The translations under genes were made by a program, and so were the position numbers. This document shows positions 1 to 7,199 of a stretch of 10,279 bases of DNA, piece by piece. Below the pieces are notes generated by a model, which did no database searches, was not told where the DNA came from, and saw only the letters and a program-made list of their open reading frames with translations. The stretch is from the NCBI GenBank assembly GCA_016929985.1, contig JAFGIH010000192.1, positions 1 through 10,279 on the forward strand. The letters are read 5' to 3'. Within the stretch, counting starts at the first letter, position 1. Every line of letters begins with the position of its first letter. Source of the DNA: Thermoleophilia bacterium (lineage in GTDB: Bacteria > Actinomycetota > Thermoleophilia > RBG-16-64-13).

Positions 1-1284
1 GGCCAACTGGCAGCCGGGAAAGAACACGCGGCCGGCCTGGACGTGGCCCGGCGCGGTGCGCGCCAGATAGGCCTCCTCGTTCGCGTGCCGCATGTCGGAC
101 ATGAAAAACTCGTGAAACGCCGGGGGAAGCAGGCCATCCTCGCGCTTGAAGACGCGGAAATCGCTGAAGAACCGCCCCATGTCGATGCCCTGCGGACAGA
201 TCTTCCCGCACAGACCGCAGAGGTTGCACGACGACATGGCTCTCACCATCCCGGCACTGCGCTTCGTATGCAGCGAGGCGACCGCGTCGGAGACCATCTG
301 CTTGGGCATCTTGCGGAACGCGCCGAACAGCTCGCACCCATCGCTGCAGACCGTGCAGTCACACAGCAGGCATCTGCCGGCCTCGGCCGCCGCCGCGACC
401 TCGTCATACGCCTCGCGGTCTCCCGGAGGAACCACCGCCATGCTGCGCTCGACTCCGGAAAGGTCCATCTCGAACGCACGACGTGTGCGCCTGAAGGTCT
501 CCGGCATTCCGTCCATCGCCCCGACCTTGAGGTACTTCTCAACGGAGGCGACCGCGATCCTGCCCTGGGCTATGTCCTCGACCGGCGTGGCGCCGAGGAG
601 GTTGCCGATGACGAACGCCCCCGGCTGCTTCGTCCCGTACGAGCGCCCGTCCATGCCCTCCACGAGGCCGAAGGCCCGGCCCTGCTCGCCCGTCGCGACG
701 ACCACCGCGTCGTACTCGATGTCGCCGAGCGAGGTGACCTCCGTCCCCAGGCGCACCACGCAGTCGGTCGCGTCGAGCTGCGACCGCAGCGCCGGCAGGA
801 AGACCTCGGGGTCCAGCAGGTCCCACAACCTGCCTCCCAGTCTGTCGCTCTTCTCGTGTACCGTCACCGGGTAGCTCTTCGCCGCCAGCTTGACGGCACA
901 GGTAAGGCCGCTGAGCCCGGCGCCTATCACAGCTATCCGCTGTGTCTTCGGGGGGAGATTGAAGCTGGGGATGCCCTTCGCGCGCGCGAACTCCACACAC
1001 GCCCTTTCGAGGAGCCGCAGCGACACGCTCTCGTCCAGGTCTTTCCTCACGCATCCGGCCTGGCAGGGCTCGTCGCAGATCATCGAGACTATCTCCGGAA
1101 AGACCGCCTTGACCCTGTAGGCCTTGTAGGCGGCGGTGAAGCTGCCCGCCTGGATATGGCGGACGATCTCTCGCACGTCGAGGTTGAGCGGACACGCCAC
1201 GCTGCAGGCGGGCGGCTCCCCATGGACGCACGCAGCCGCGAAAGGCTCATACGCCTTCCTGTTTTCGCGACCCGTGGCGCCCAT
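1..1284 (-). CDS. FAD / iron-sulfur electron-transfer protein with HdrD-type CCG domain (C-terminus cut off by window edge)
   Basis: The first 428 codons of a redox protein that runs off the left edge. Residues ~15-105 form a GltD/dihydropyrimidine dehydrogenase-like N-terminal Fe-S domain, with Cys at 19, 27, 31 and then C70-x3-C74-x3-C78. Residues ~116-250 hold an FAD Rossmann fold: GAGLSG at 121-126, an ATG motif at 197-199, and a final FAD segment around GAFVIGN (222-228). The second Rossmann fold that binds NAD(P) in GltD-like enzymes appears to be missing between these motifs. Residues 305-363 carry a dicluster ferredoxin segment (C305, C308, C310, C313, C317; C353, C356, C359, C363). 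FFPGCQLA at 421-428 looks like the start of an HdrD/GlpC-type CCG domain. The ATG is fixed by the in-frame mop stop 27 nt upstream; the Shine-Dalgarno (GGCAGG, 1289-1294) is weak. Inferred role: electron partner of the MOP enzyme encoded just upstream. Architecture is clear; the partner role is a guess from context. Confidence 0.88.
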   Translation of the reverse strand, partial: MGATGRENRKAYEPFAAACVHGEPPACSVACPLNLDVREIVRHIQAGSFTAAYKAYRVKAVFPEIVSMICDEPCQAGCVRKDLDESVSLRLLERACVEFARAKGIPSFNLPPKTQRIAVIGAGLSGLTCAVKLAAKSYPVTVHEKSDRLGGRLWDLLDPEVFLPALRSQLDATDCVVRLGTEVTSLGDIEYDAVVVATGEQGRAFGLVEGMDGRSYGTKQPGAFVIGNLLGATPVEDIAQGRIAVASVEKYLKVGAMDGMPETFRRTRRAFEMDLSGVERSMAVVPPGDREAYDEVAAAAEAGRCLLCDCTVCSDGCELFGAFRKMPKQMVSDAVASLHTKRSAGMVRAMSSCNLCGLCGKICPQGIDMGRFFSDFRVFKREDGLLPPAFHEFFMSDMRHANEEAYLARTAPGHVQAGRVFFPGCQLA

Positions 1285-1311
1285 GGGACCTGCCGCCCGG
1301 TTCGAGCCTAC

Positions 1312-4149
1312 CTAGTCGGTGCTCCAAGAGACCGGCCGCTTGGCCAAATCGTCGACATGCTCGTAGAAGTCCGGTCCCAGGTAGTACTTGGGCGTCTTGA
1401 TCTGCTCGCCGCGCGCCTTGGCCTCGATGCCCGCCTTCACCTTGTCGGGAGATGCCGGCAGCTCGGTCACCCTCACCCCCACGGCCTTGTTGATGGCATT
1501 CAGGATGGCGACGTGCAGCGCGCTCTGGAAGCACTCCGAGGCTCCCGCCGACCCATGCGGCTCATTCAGCCTGGGCGTCTCCTGCCACAGCAACTCGATG
1601 TCGTCCGGCATGTCCTCGATCTCAGTGATGCCGGCGCCCTTCATGGTGGCGTGCTTCTTCATGTCGCGGAAGTCGGTCTTCAGCGCAAAGCCCAGGCAGT
1701 GCGACATGCCGCCGTAGGCCTGGCCTTCGACGCCCTGCAGGTTACCGATGACTCCTACGTCGGAGGCGGCCTTGAGCGCAAGCACCTTCGTCTGGCCGGT
1801 CGCCACGTCGACTTCCACCTCGCTCATCCATACCACGTACATCGTCTCGGGGAAGGCCTCCCCCTCGCCGGTGTTCGGATCGAGCATGCCGAATTCGCGG
1901 GGTACCACCGATGCGCCCTGGTACCTGGTGGGGATGCCCTCCGCCACCATCTCTTCGTAGGTGCGGTAGGCGCCGTCGGGCTTGCGCATGGCGTCCATGA
2001 GCTTGGCGGCCGCGTCGAAGACGGCCCTGCCCACCGTCCAGTGGCTGCGGCTGCCGCCGGCGATACCGGTGTCGGGGCACAACTTGCTGTCGTTCGACAC
2101 CAGCTTGATCTTCTCGAGAGGCACGTTCAGCGGCCGCAAGGCCTCGTACGTGTGCATGAGAGCGCCGCTCTCCGCGTGCTGCCCCATGTCCTCCCACGTG
2201 TTGTACATGACGAAGGTATCGTCGGCGCACAATTCGAGGTCGACGTAGCCGTCGTCGCCGGGGCCCGCGGTGTGAAAGCCGCCGATGGCGACTCCGACCC
2301 CGCGCTTCTTCTCCGGCGTGCTTTCCTTCTCTGCCTTTGCCACGGCGGCCTCGTACTTGGGCCGCATCATGTCCATGAGCCCCTCGAGCGGGCACTCACG
2401 CCAGGGCCGGCCGTTGGCCGTCAGATCGCCGGGTCTCGCGATGTTCAGATAGCGGAACTCGAACGGGTCCATCCCGATCTGCTCCGCCATCATGTCCATG
2501 ATGGATTCCGACGGCACAGCGGTCTGAGTCTCGACGAAGGCCCTGTACGTGGTCGCGTAGCTGATGTTGGAGTGGGCCATCTTGAAGAGGCCCATGATAT
2601 TGGGGATGTTGTAGCCGAAACCGTGCAGGCTGAGGCCCTTGCACACGTAGAGCTCGACCATGTGCGCGTAGCCGCCCACATCGAGCATGGCGTCGAATTC
2701 GTAGCCCTGGATCTTCCCGGCCTTGTCTGCCGCCAAGCGGACGTTGGAGTACCCCGCCGCGCGCTTGCCCGTGAAGTACTGATGCTCCGGATACGAGAAC
2801 TCCAGAGAGACCGGCCGCTCCACAGCCAGAGCGCAGGCCGCCACCAGACTGGCCGAGGGAGGACTGACGGCATAGCCGAAGGCGCCGCCGGTCTCGTTCT
2901 GGACCACCCTTATCTTCTCGGGCGGAAGTCCGACACCGCCCGCGATCATGTACTTCGTGCCGTACACATACTGCGCCTTGCTGTGGATCGTCAGGTCGCC
3001 GTCTTCTCCCATGTAGGCCTGGACGATATCCGGCTCGATGGAGAGGTGCGGCTCCCGCCCGGAGTGAAAGCTCCCTTCCACCACGTGGTCCGCTTTGGCG
3101 AACACCTCACGGGTGTCTTGGCCCTTGTGGAGCGGAGTGGTGATGAACAGGTTCGGCTGCCCTTCGTGGATCGGTACCGAGTCGGGCACTATCGCCTCGA
3201 GAGCGGTGGCGTATTCGGGTAGGGGCTCCAGTTGCACCTTCACGGCCTGGGCCGCCTCCCTGGCATGGTCGCGCGTGTCCGCGGCCACCACCGCGACCAC
3301 ATCGCCGAACCGCGATATCTTGGTGTCGCAGATGATGGGCCAGAAGAGACCGTTGCTCGCCGCACGCGGGTGCACCGTGGGCGTGGCGTGCCGGTTGGTG
3401 CCCTTCACGTCCTTCGCCGTTATGACCTTCACCACACCCGGCGTCTTGAGCGCTTCGGTGTCGTCGATGCTCTTGATATTGGCGTGCGCGACCAGCGGCA
3501 TCACCACCGCCAGATGGAGGGTGTCCTCCGGCATCAAGGCCGCCATGTCGGAGCCGTAGTTGGCGAGTCCGCAGACCCGCGCGATGCCGCTCTCGCGCCT
3601 CGGAAAACGCGTTCCGTAGATCTTGCCGTCTTCCGGCACGGAGTAGGTGATGTCGGCCATGGTGGCCTCGCCGCGCATCACTTTGGCGGCTTCCATCACG
3701 GCGTCAACAAGGGGCTTGTAGCCCGTGCAACGGCACACGTTGTGATGCTTCTGGAACCAGGCGCGCACCTCAGTCCTGGTGGGCGAAGGGTTGGTATCCA
3801 AGAGTCCCTTGGCCGACACGATGAAACCCGGCGTACAGAAACCGCACTGCACACCGCCATAGGTGATCCACGCCTGCTGCAGCGGGTGGAGATTGGTGGG
3901 AGTGCCGATGCCCTCGATCGTGGTGACCTCCGAGCCCTCCTCCACGTACTTCATCTTCTTGGTGCACGACCGGATCACTTCACCATCGACGATCACGGAG
4001 CATGCGCCGCACTGGCCCGCGCCGCATCCCACCTTGACGCCGGTGAGGCCCATTCTTCGGAGCACGCTGGCCAGCGTGTCTTCTTCCGGGTCGCATACCA
4101 GCATGCGTCTCGCGCCGTTGATGGTCAGCCACATCTTCTTCAGACCCAT
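1312..4149 (-). CDS. mop: MOP-type molybdopterin aldehyde oxidoreductase, two [2Fe-2S] clusters
   Basis: 945 residues, close to the 907 of Desulfovibrio gigas MOP, a xanthine-oxidase-family enzyme that hydroxylates aldehydes to carboxylates at a molybdopterin cytosine dinucleotide cofactor. Domains: plant-type [2Fe-2S] ~1-80 (C42, C47, C50, C62); helical [2Fe-2S] ~84-155 (C102, C105, C139, C141); a/b hammerhead domain ~178-310; Mo-binding region ~320-945. GGAFGY (421-426) is the Mo-site loop and E872 in GASECF matches the base-catalyst Glu (869 in D. gigas). Like MOP, and unlike xanthine dehydrogenase, it has no FAD domain, so electrons must leave to another protein; the gene 27 nt downstream is the likely partner. 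No signal peptide is visible, so it is probably cytoplasmic. Several pocket motifs depart from D. gigas MOP (GVGE is GASE, the GSPQ-type loop is VETQ), so the substrate may differ. The start is backed by the Shine-Dalgarno at 4156-4163. Confidence 0.93.
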   Translation of the reverse strand: MGLKKMWLTINGARRMLVCDPEEDTLASVLRRMGLTGVKVGCGAGQCGACSVIVDGEVIRSCTKKMKYVEEGSEVTTIEGIGTPTNLHPLQQAWITYGGVQCGFCTPGFIVSAKGLLDTNPSPTRTEVRAWFQKHHNVCRCTGYKPLVDAVMEAAKVMRGEATMADITYSVPEDGKIYGTRFPRRESGIARVCGLANYGSDMAALMPEDTLHLAVVMPLVAHANIKSIDDTEALKTPGVVKVITAKDVKGTNRHATPTVHPRAASNGLFWPIICDTKISRFGDVVAVVAADTRDHAREAAQAVKVQLEPLPEYATALEAIVPDSVPIHEGQPNLFITTPLHKGQDTREVFAKADHVVEGSFHSGREPHLSIEPDIVQAYMGEDGDLTIHSKAQYVYGTKYMIAGGVGLPPEKIRVVQNETGGAFGYAVSPPSASLVAACALAVERPVSLEFSYPEHQYFTGKRAAGYSNVRLAADKAGKIQGYEFDAMLDVGGYAHMVELYVCKGLSLHGFGYNIPNIMGLFKMAHSNISYATTYRAFVETQTAVPSESIMDMMAEQIGMDPFEFRYLNIARPGDLTANGRPWRECPLEGLMDMMRPKYEAAVAKAEKESTPEKKRGVGVAIGGFHTAGPGDDGYVDLELCADDTFVMYNTWEDMGQHAESGALMHTYEALRPLNVPLEKIKLVSNDSKLCPDTGIAGGSRSHWTVGRAVFDAAAKLMDAMRKPDGAYRTYEEMVAEGIPTRYQGASVVPREFGMLDPNTGEGEAFPETMYVVWMSEVEVDVATGQTKVLALKAASDVGVIGNLQGVEGQAYGGMSHCLGFALKTDFRDMKKHATMKGAGITEIEDMPDDIELLWQETPRLNEPHGSAGASECFQSALHVAILNAINKAVGVRVTELPASPDKVKAGIEAKARGEQIKTPKYYLGPDFYEHVDDLAKRPVSWSTD

Positions 4150-4155
4150 TCTTGG

Positions 4156-4163
4156 CTCCCTCT
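4156..4163 (-). promoter_or_regulatory. Ribosome binding site of the mop-type gene
   Basis: On the minus strand AGAGGGAG lies 6 nt before the ATG at 4149-4147. It favours this start over the in-frame Met at codon 6. Confidence 0.7.
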
Positions 4164-4178
4164 GTGTGTCGATGTTGC

Positions 4179-4188
4179 GGGTGCACCC
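4179..4188. repeat. 10-bp palindrome GGGTGCACCC in the leader before mop
   Basis: A perfect palindrome, extendable to GC..GC at 4177-4178 and 4191-4192 with two extra C in one arm. It lies about 15 nt upstream of the mop Shine-Dalgarno. It could form a small hairpin in the leader or be a protein-binding dyad. No U-run follows on either strand, so it is not a typical terminator. Confidence 0.35.
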
Positions 4189-4227
4189 CCGCCAGCTACC
4201 GGCCGGCTCACCTATTCACTATTTGTA

Positions 4228-4258
4228 TGTTGACATTTGCTACAAGATGAAGTCAACA
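4228..4258. promoter_or_regulatory. AT-rich patch with 7-bp inverted repeat TGTTGAC-N17-GTCAACA
   Basis: This lies between the ALDH-D stop and mop, in the only AT-rich stretch between 1 and 10143. The two 7-bp arms are perfect complements. Each holds a TTGAC-like core, one reading as TTGACT (a 5/6 match to a -35 box) on the coding strand, but I find no convincing -10 at 16-18 nt. It may be an operator or internal promoter that lets mop and its downstream partner be expressed apart from the ALDH genes. Which of these it is remains undecided. Confidence 0.35.
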
Positions 4259-4260
4259 GA

Positions 4261-5706
4261 TCAGCCGGCCGCGAGCTCCAAAGCGATGAGTTTCAGCTGG
4301 GTGTATTCCTGGAGTCCCACCAGGGCGTTCTCTTTGCCGAAACCGCTCTCTTTGAAGCCTCCCCAGGGCATGTCCGGAGATATGGTGAGGTGGTCGTTGA
4401 TGTAGACGGTGCCGGCCCGGAGCTTGTTGGCCATGTTGATGGCCTTGACGACGTCCTTGGTCCAGACCGAGGCGCACAGCCCGTAGACGTTGTCGTTGGC
4501 GCTGGCAAGCACCTCTTCTTCGGAGGAGAACTTCATGATGCAGGCCACCGGGCCGAAGATCTCTTCTCGGGCGATCGTCATGTCCAGGGTGACATCGGTA
4601 AAAGCCGTGGGCATGACGTAGTAGCCCCGATCGAGCGGGGCTTCGGTGGGCCTCTCCCCTCCCAGCACCAACGTGGCCCCCTCCTGGATGCCGGCCTTTA
4701 TGTAGCCCTCCACCTTGCCGCGATGTTCGGCGCTGACGAGCGGACCCATGAAGGTCTTCTCGCTGAGGGGATCGCCGACCTGTATCTCGCCCGCCGCCGC
4801 TACGTATTCCCGGACGAATTCATCGTGGATGCTCTCGTGGACGTAGTACCTTCCGGGTGAGGCGCAGACCTGGCCGGCGTTCACATGAGTGGAGAAGACG
4901 GCCTTGCCGGCCGCGGCTTGGACGTCTGCATCGGCCAGCACGATGTAGGGGTTCTTGCCCCCCAGTTCCATGATGAGCCGCTTGGTGGTGCGGCTTGCCT
5001 TGGCCATGATGGCTTGGCCCGTCTCGGAGCTGCCTGTGAAGGAGATGAGATCCACCCCGGGGTGGGTAGCCAGAGCCTCGCCCACGCTGCCTCCCGGTCC
5101 GGTGACGATGTTCACGGTTCCGGGCGGCAGACCCACGTTCTCCAGGATATCGACCAGCTTCAGCGCCACCAGAGAATCGATGCTGGGCGGCTTTACCACG
5201 CAGGTGTTGCCCACCGTGAGCGCAGCCCCCATCTTGGCGGCGATCATGGCCAGAGGAACATTCCAGGGGATGATGAGAGCACACACCCCCACCGGTTCCT
5301 GCTGCATGTAGTGCAAAGCAGTCCGGCGGATGGGCAGCACCTCACCCATCAGAGCCCGGCCGGCCTGCGAGTTGTATTCGAAGCCCAGGGCGGCGCTCTC
5401 GATCAGATGCCGGGCCATCATGATCGGAGTACCGTGGTCCAGCGCGTCCAGCCGGGCGAACTCCTCGGCATTCTCCTTGAGCAGCACGCCGATGCGGTCG
5501 ACGATGGCAGAACGCTCCGCCTGGGACTTCTCCGACCAGGCCGGAAGAGCGTTGCGGGCGGCTTCAACTGCAGCGTCCACCTCGGCCAGACCGCCGCAGG
5601 GAATCTGCGCGATCTCCTCTCCGGTCGCCGGATTGACCACAGGTAGGGTCTGTCCGGACTCAGCGTCCGTTCTCCGACCGCCGATCCACATCTGTAGTCC
5701 CTGCAT
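4261..5706 (-). CDS. Aldehyde dehydrogenase family protein (ALDH-D, fourth in array)
   Basis: 481 residues, the usual full length of the NAD(P)-dependent ALDH superfamily, which oxidises aldehydes to acids through a cysteine thiohemiacetal. Catalytic set intact: N149 in PWN, general base E247 in MELGGKNP, nucleophile C281 in NAGQVC, and E382 in EEIFGPV, which contacts the nicotinamide ribose in known ALDHs. K172 begins KPPS; the Glu that usually binds the adenosine ribose is Ser175 here, so NADP use is possible. The C-terminal oligomerisation part has PWGGFKESG at 447-455. It most resembles ALDH-C over the last ~100 residues, but shares HGTPIxMAR with ALDH-A. The start has a very strong Shine-Dalgarno (GGGGAGGAG, 5712-5720, 5 nt spacing) and lies 23 nt after the ALDH-C stop. 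It is the only complete gene here ending in TGA. Substrate cannot be told from sequence. No signal peptide; cytoplasmic. Confidence 0.95.
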   Translation of the reverse strand: MQGLQMWIGGRRTDAESGQTLPVVNPATGEEIAQIPCGGLAEVDAAVEAARNALPAWSEKSQAERSAIVDRIGVLLKENAEEFARLDALDHGTPIMMARHLIESAALGFEYNSQAGRALMGEVLPIRRTALHYMQQEPVGVCALIIPWNVPLAMIAAKMGAALTVGNTCVVKPPSIDSLVALKLVDILENVGLPPGTVNIVTGPGGSVGEALATHPGVDLISFTGSSETGQAIMAKASRTTKRLIMELGGKNPYIVLADADVQAAAGKAVFSTHVNAGQVCASPGRYYVHESIHDEFVREYVAAAGEIQVGDPLSEKTFMGPLVSAEHRGKVEGYIKAGIQEGATLVLGGERPTEAPLDRGYYVMPTAFTDVTLDMTIAREEIFGPVACIMKFSSEEEVLASANDNVYGLCASVWTKDVVKAINMANKLRAGTVYINDHLTISPDMPWGGFKESGFGKENALVGLQEYTQLKLIALELAAG

Positions 5707-5729
5707 GATTTCTCCTCCCCTTGGTCTGT

Positions 5730-7199
5730 CTATACGTGCTTCAGATAGACGAGCTTCAGCTGCGTATATCCCTCGGCGCCTATCACACCGCCTTCCTTCG
5801 CCAACCCGCTCTCCTTGAACCCTCCCCAGGGGGTCTCAGGCGCGAGGTTCATGTGCTGGTTGATCCACACAGTGCCGGCCTGCAGCTCGTTGACCATCCT
5901 CAGGCCGCGGGCGTAGTCCTTGGTCCACACTGAGGCGCAGAGGCCGAAGACGCTGTCATTGGCGGCTTCGAGCACCTGCTCGTCGGTGGAGAACTTGTGG
6001 ATGCCCACCACGGGGCCGAAGACCTCTTCGCGGGTGATGGTCATGTCTTCGGTGACGTTGGTGAAGACGGTGGGCGTGATGAAGAAACCGTTCTGCAGGG
6101 CCGGTTCCGCCGGGCGGGCGCCGCCGGTCGCCAAGGTGGCCCCCTCGTCGAGGGCCCACTGGATGTACTTCTCGATGCCGTCTCGCTGGGCGGCGCTCAC
6201 CACCGGGCCCATCACCGTGTTCTCGTCGGCGGGGAGACCCACCTTGATGCCCTCCGCGGCGGCGACGAAAGCCTTCACAAACCTGTCGTAGACGTTCTTC
6301 TGCACGTACATGCGCGACGGCTGTGCGCAGTTCTGGCCCACGTTCTCGAAGGCTATGGCGCAGAGCTCCTTGGCGGCGCCCTCCACGTCGGCGTCTTCCA
6401 GCACGATGGCAGGATTCTTTCCCCCCAGCTCCATAATGAGGGTCTTCACCGTCGCGCTGGACGCGGCGATGATGGCCTTGCCCACCTCGGAGCTGCCGGT
6501 GAAGCTGACCAGATCCACACCGGGATGCGAGGCCAGCGCTTCGCCGATGGTGGCCCCCGGGCCGGTGATGACGTTCACCACTCCCGGAGGCAGATCCAGC
6601 CCGGCCAGGATCTCGGCCCACTTCAGGCCTATCCCCGAGTTGAGGCTGGGGGGTTTGAGAACGCAGGTGTTTCCGGTAGCCAGCGATGGCCCGATCTTCG
6701 AGCTGATGAGCAGCGAGGGTACGTTCCACGGGGTGATGAGCGCACACACCCCCACCGGCTCGCGCTGCATGTAGGCCACTGTGCTGGGACCAGCGCCGGG
6801 GACGTCGCCCTTGCTGGCAGCGGGCGGGAGCACCAAGCCCATGCAGGTCCGAGCGCCCGCCGCGGCGAGGTCGAGATTGCCGGCGGCAAAGCCCATCATG
6901 AGCGGCGCGTGCCAGGCGCAGGCGCCGTGCTCCAGGATCTCCAGCCTCGCCAGTTCGTCGGCGTGCTCTCTCACGGCCTCCGCGATGCGGGCAACAGCCG
7001 CGGAGCGCTCCGCCTGGCTCTTCCTCCGCCAAGCCGGGAAGGCGTTGCGGGCGGCGGCCACAGCTTTGTCGACGTCGGACAGCCCGGCCCGCGGGACTTC
7101 GGCAACCACCTCTCCGGTGGCCGGGTTGTAGGTACGGAAGGTCTCGCCTGAATCTGCGTCGACCCACTCGCCGCCGATCCACATCTTGTACGTCTTCAT
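5730..7199 (-). CDS. Aldehyde dehydrogenase family protein (ALDH-C, third in array)
   Basis: 489 residues, full-length NAD(P)-dependent ALDH. Visible catalytic residues: N159 in PWN, K182 in KPPS, E257 in MELGGKNP, C291 in NVGQNC, E392 in EEVFGPV, and PWGGFKESG at 457-465. Relative to ALDH-D it carries about ten extra residues in the segment ~108-143, just ahead of the EPVGVCALITPWN strand, including a Gly/Pro/Ala-rich stretch (PAASKGDVPGAGPS, 126-139). That segment belongs to the oligomerisation region in known ALDHs. The HGTP motif of ALDH-A and ALDH-D is replaced by HGACAWHAP (91-99). The ATG directly follows the ALDH-B stop codon, so the two are probably translationally coupled; the Shine-Dalgarno lies inside the end of ALDH-B. 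Ends in TAG. Specific substrate unknown. Confidence 0.95.
   Translation of the reverse strand: MKTYKMWIGGEWVDADSGETFRTYNPATGEVVAEVPRAGLSDVDKAVAAARNAFPAWRRKSQAERSAAVARIAEAVREHADELARLEILEHGACAWHAPLMMGFAAGNLDLAAAGARTCMGLVLPPAASKGDVPGAGPSTVAYMQREPVGVCALITPWNVPSLLISSKIGPSLATGNTCVLKPPSLNSGIGLKWAEILAGLDLPPGVVNVITGPGATIGEALASHPGVDLVSFTGSSEVGKAIIAASSATVKTLIMELGGKNPAIVLEDADVEGAAKELCAIAFENVGQNCAQPSRMYVQKNVYDRFVKAFVAAAEGIKVGLPADENTVMGPVVSAAQRDGIEKYIQWALDEGATLATGGARPAEPALQNGFFITPTVFTNVTEDMTITREEVFGPVVGIHKFSTDEQVLEAANDSVFGLCASVWTKDYARGLRMVNELQAGTVWINQHMNLAPETPWGGFKESGLAKEGGVIGAEGYTQLKLVYLKHV

Noticed and set aside
539..1231. A minus-strand 230-codon frame in the redox gene, first considered as a separate gene or a frameshift.
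   Set aside because: The continuous frame from 1284 to 1 has no stop and contains all Cys and GxGxxG motifs in order, so no frameshift is needed.
1312..1314. TAG as a pyrrolysine codon making a MOP-redox fusion.
   Set aside because: Three other genes here also end in TAG at exactly the expected protein ends, so TAG acts as an ordinary stop codon. Only occasional readthrough is left open.
43..3222. A 1059-codon open frame on the plus strand.
   Set aside because: It lies wholly antisense to the redox and mop genes, which have clear domains and catalytic motifs. Its translation is rich in Arg, His, Val and Leu without recognisable motifs, as expected of an antisense frame in GC-rich coding DNA.
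4177..4192. The palindrome before mop as a transcription terminator.
   Set aside because: The stem is short and no T-run follows on the coding strand; it is followed instead by a leader and a good ribosome binding site.
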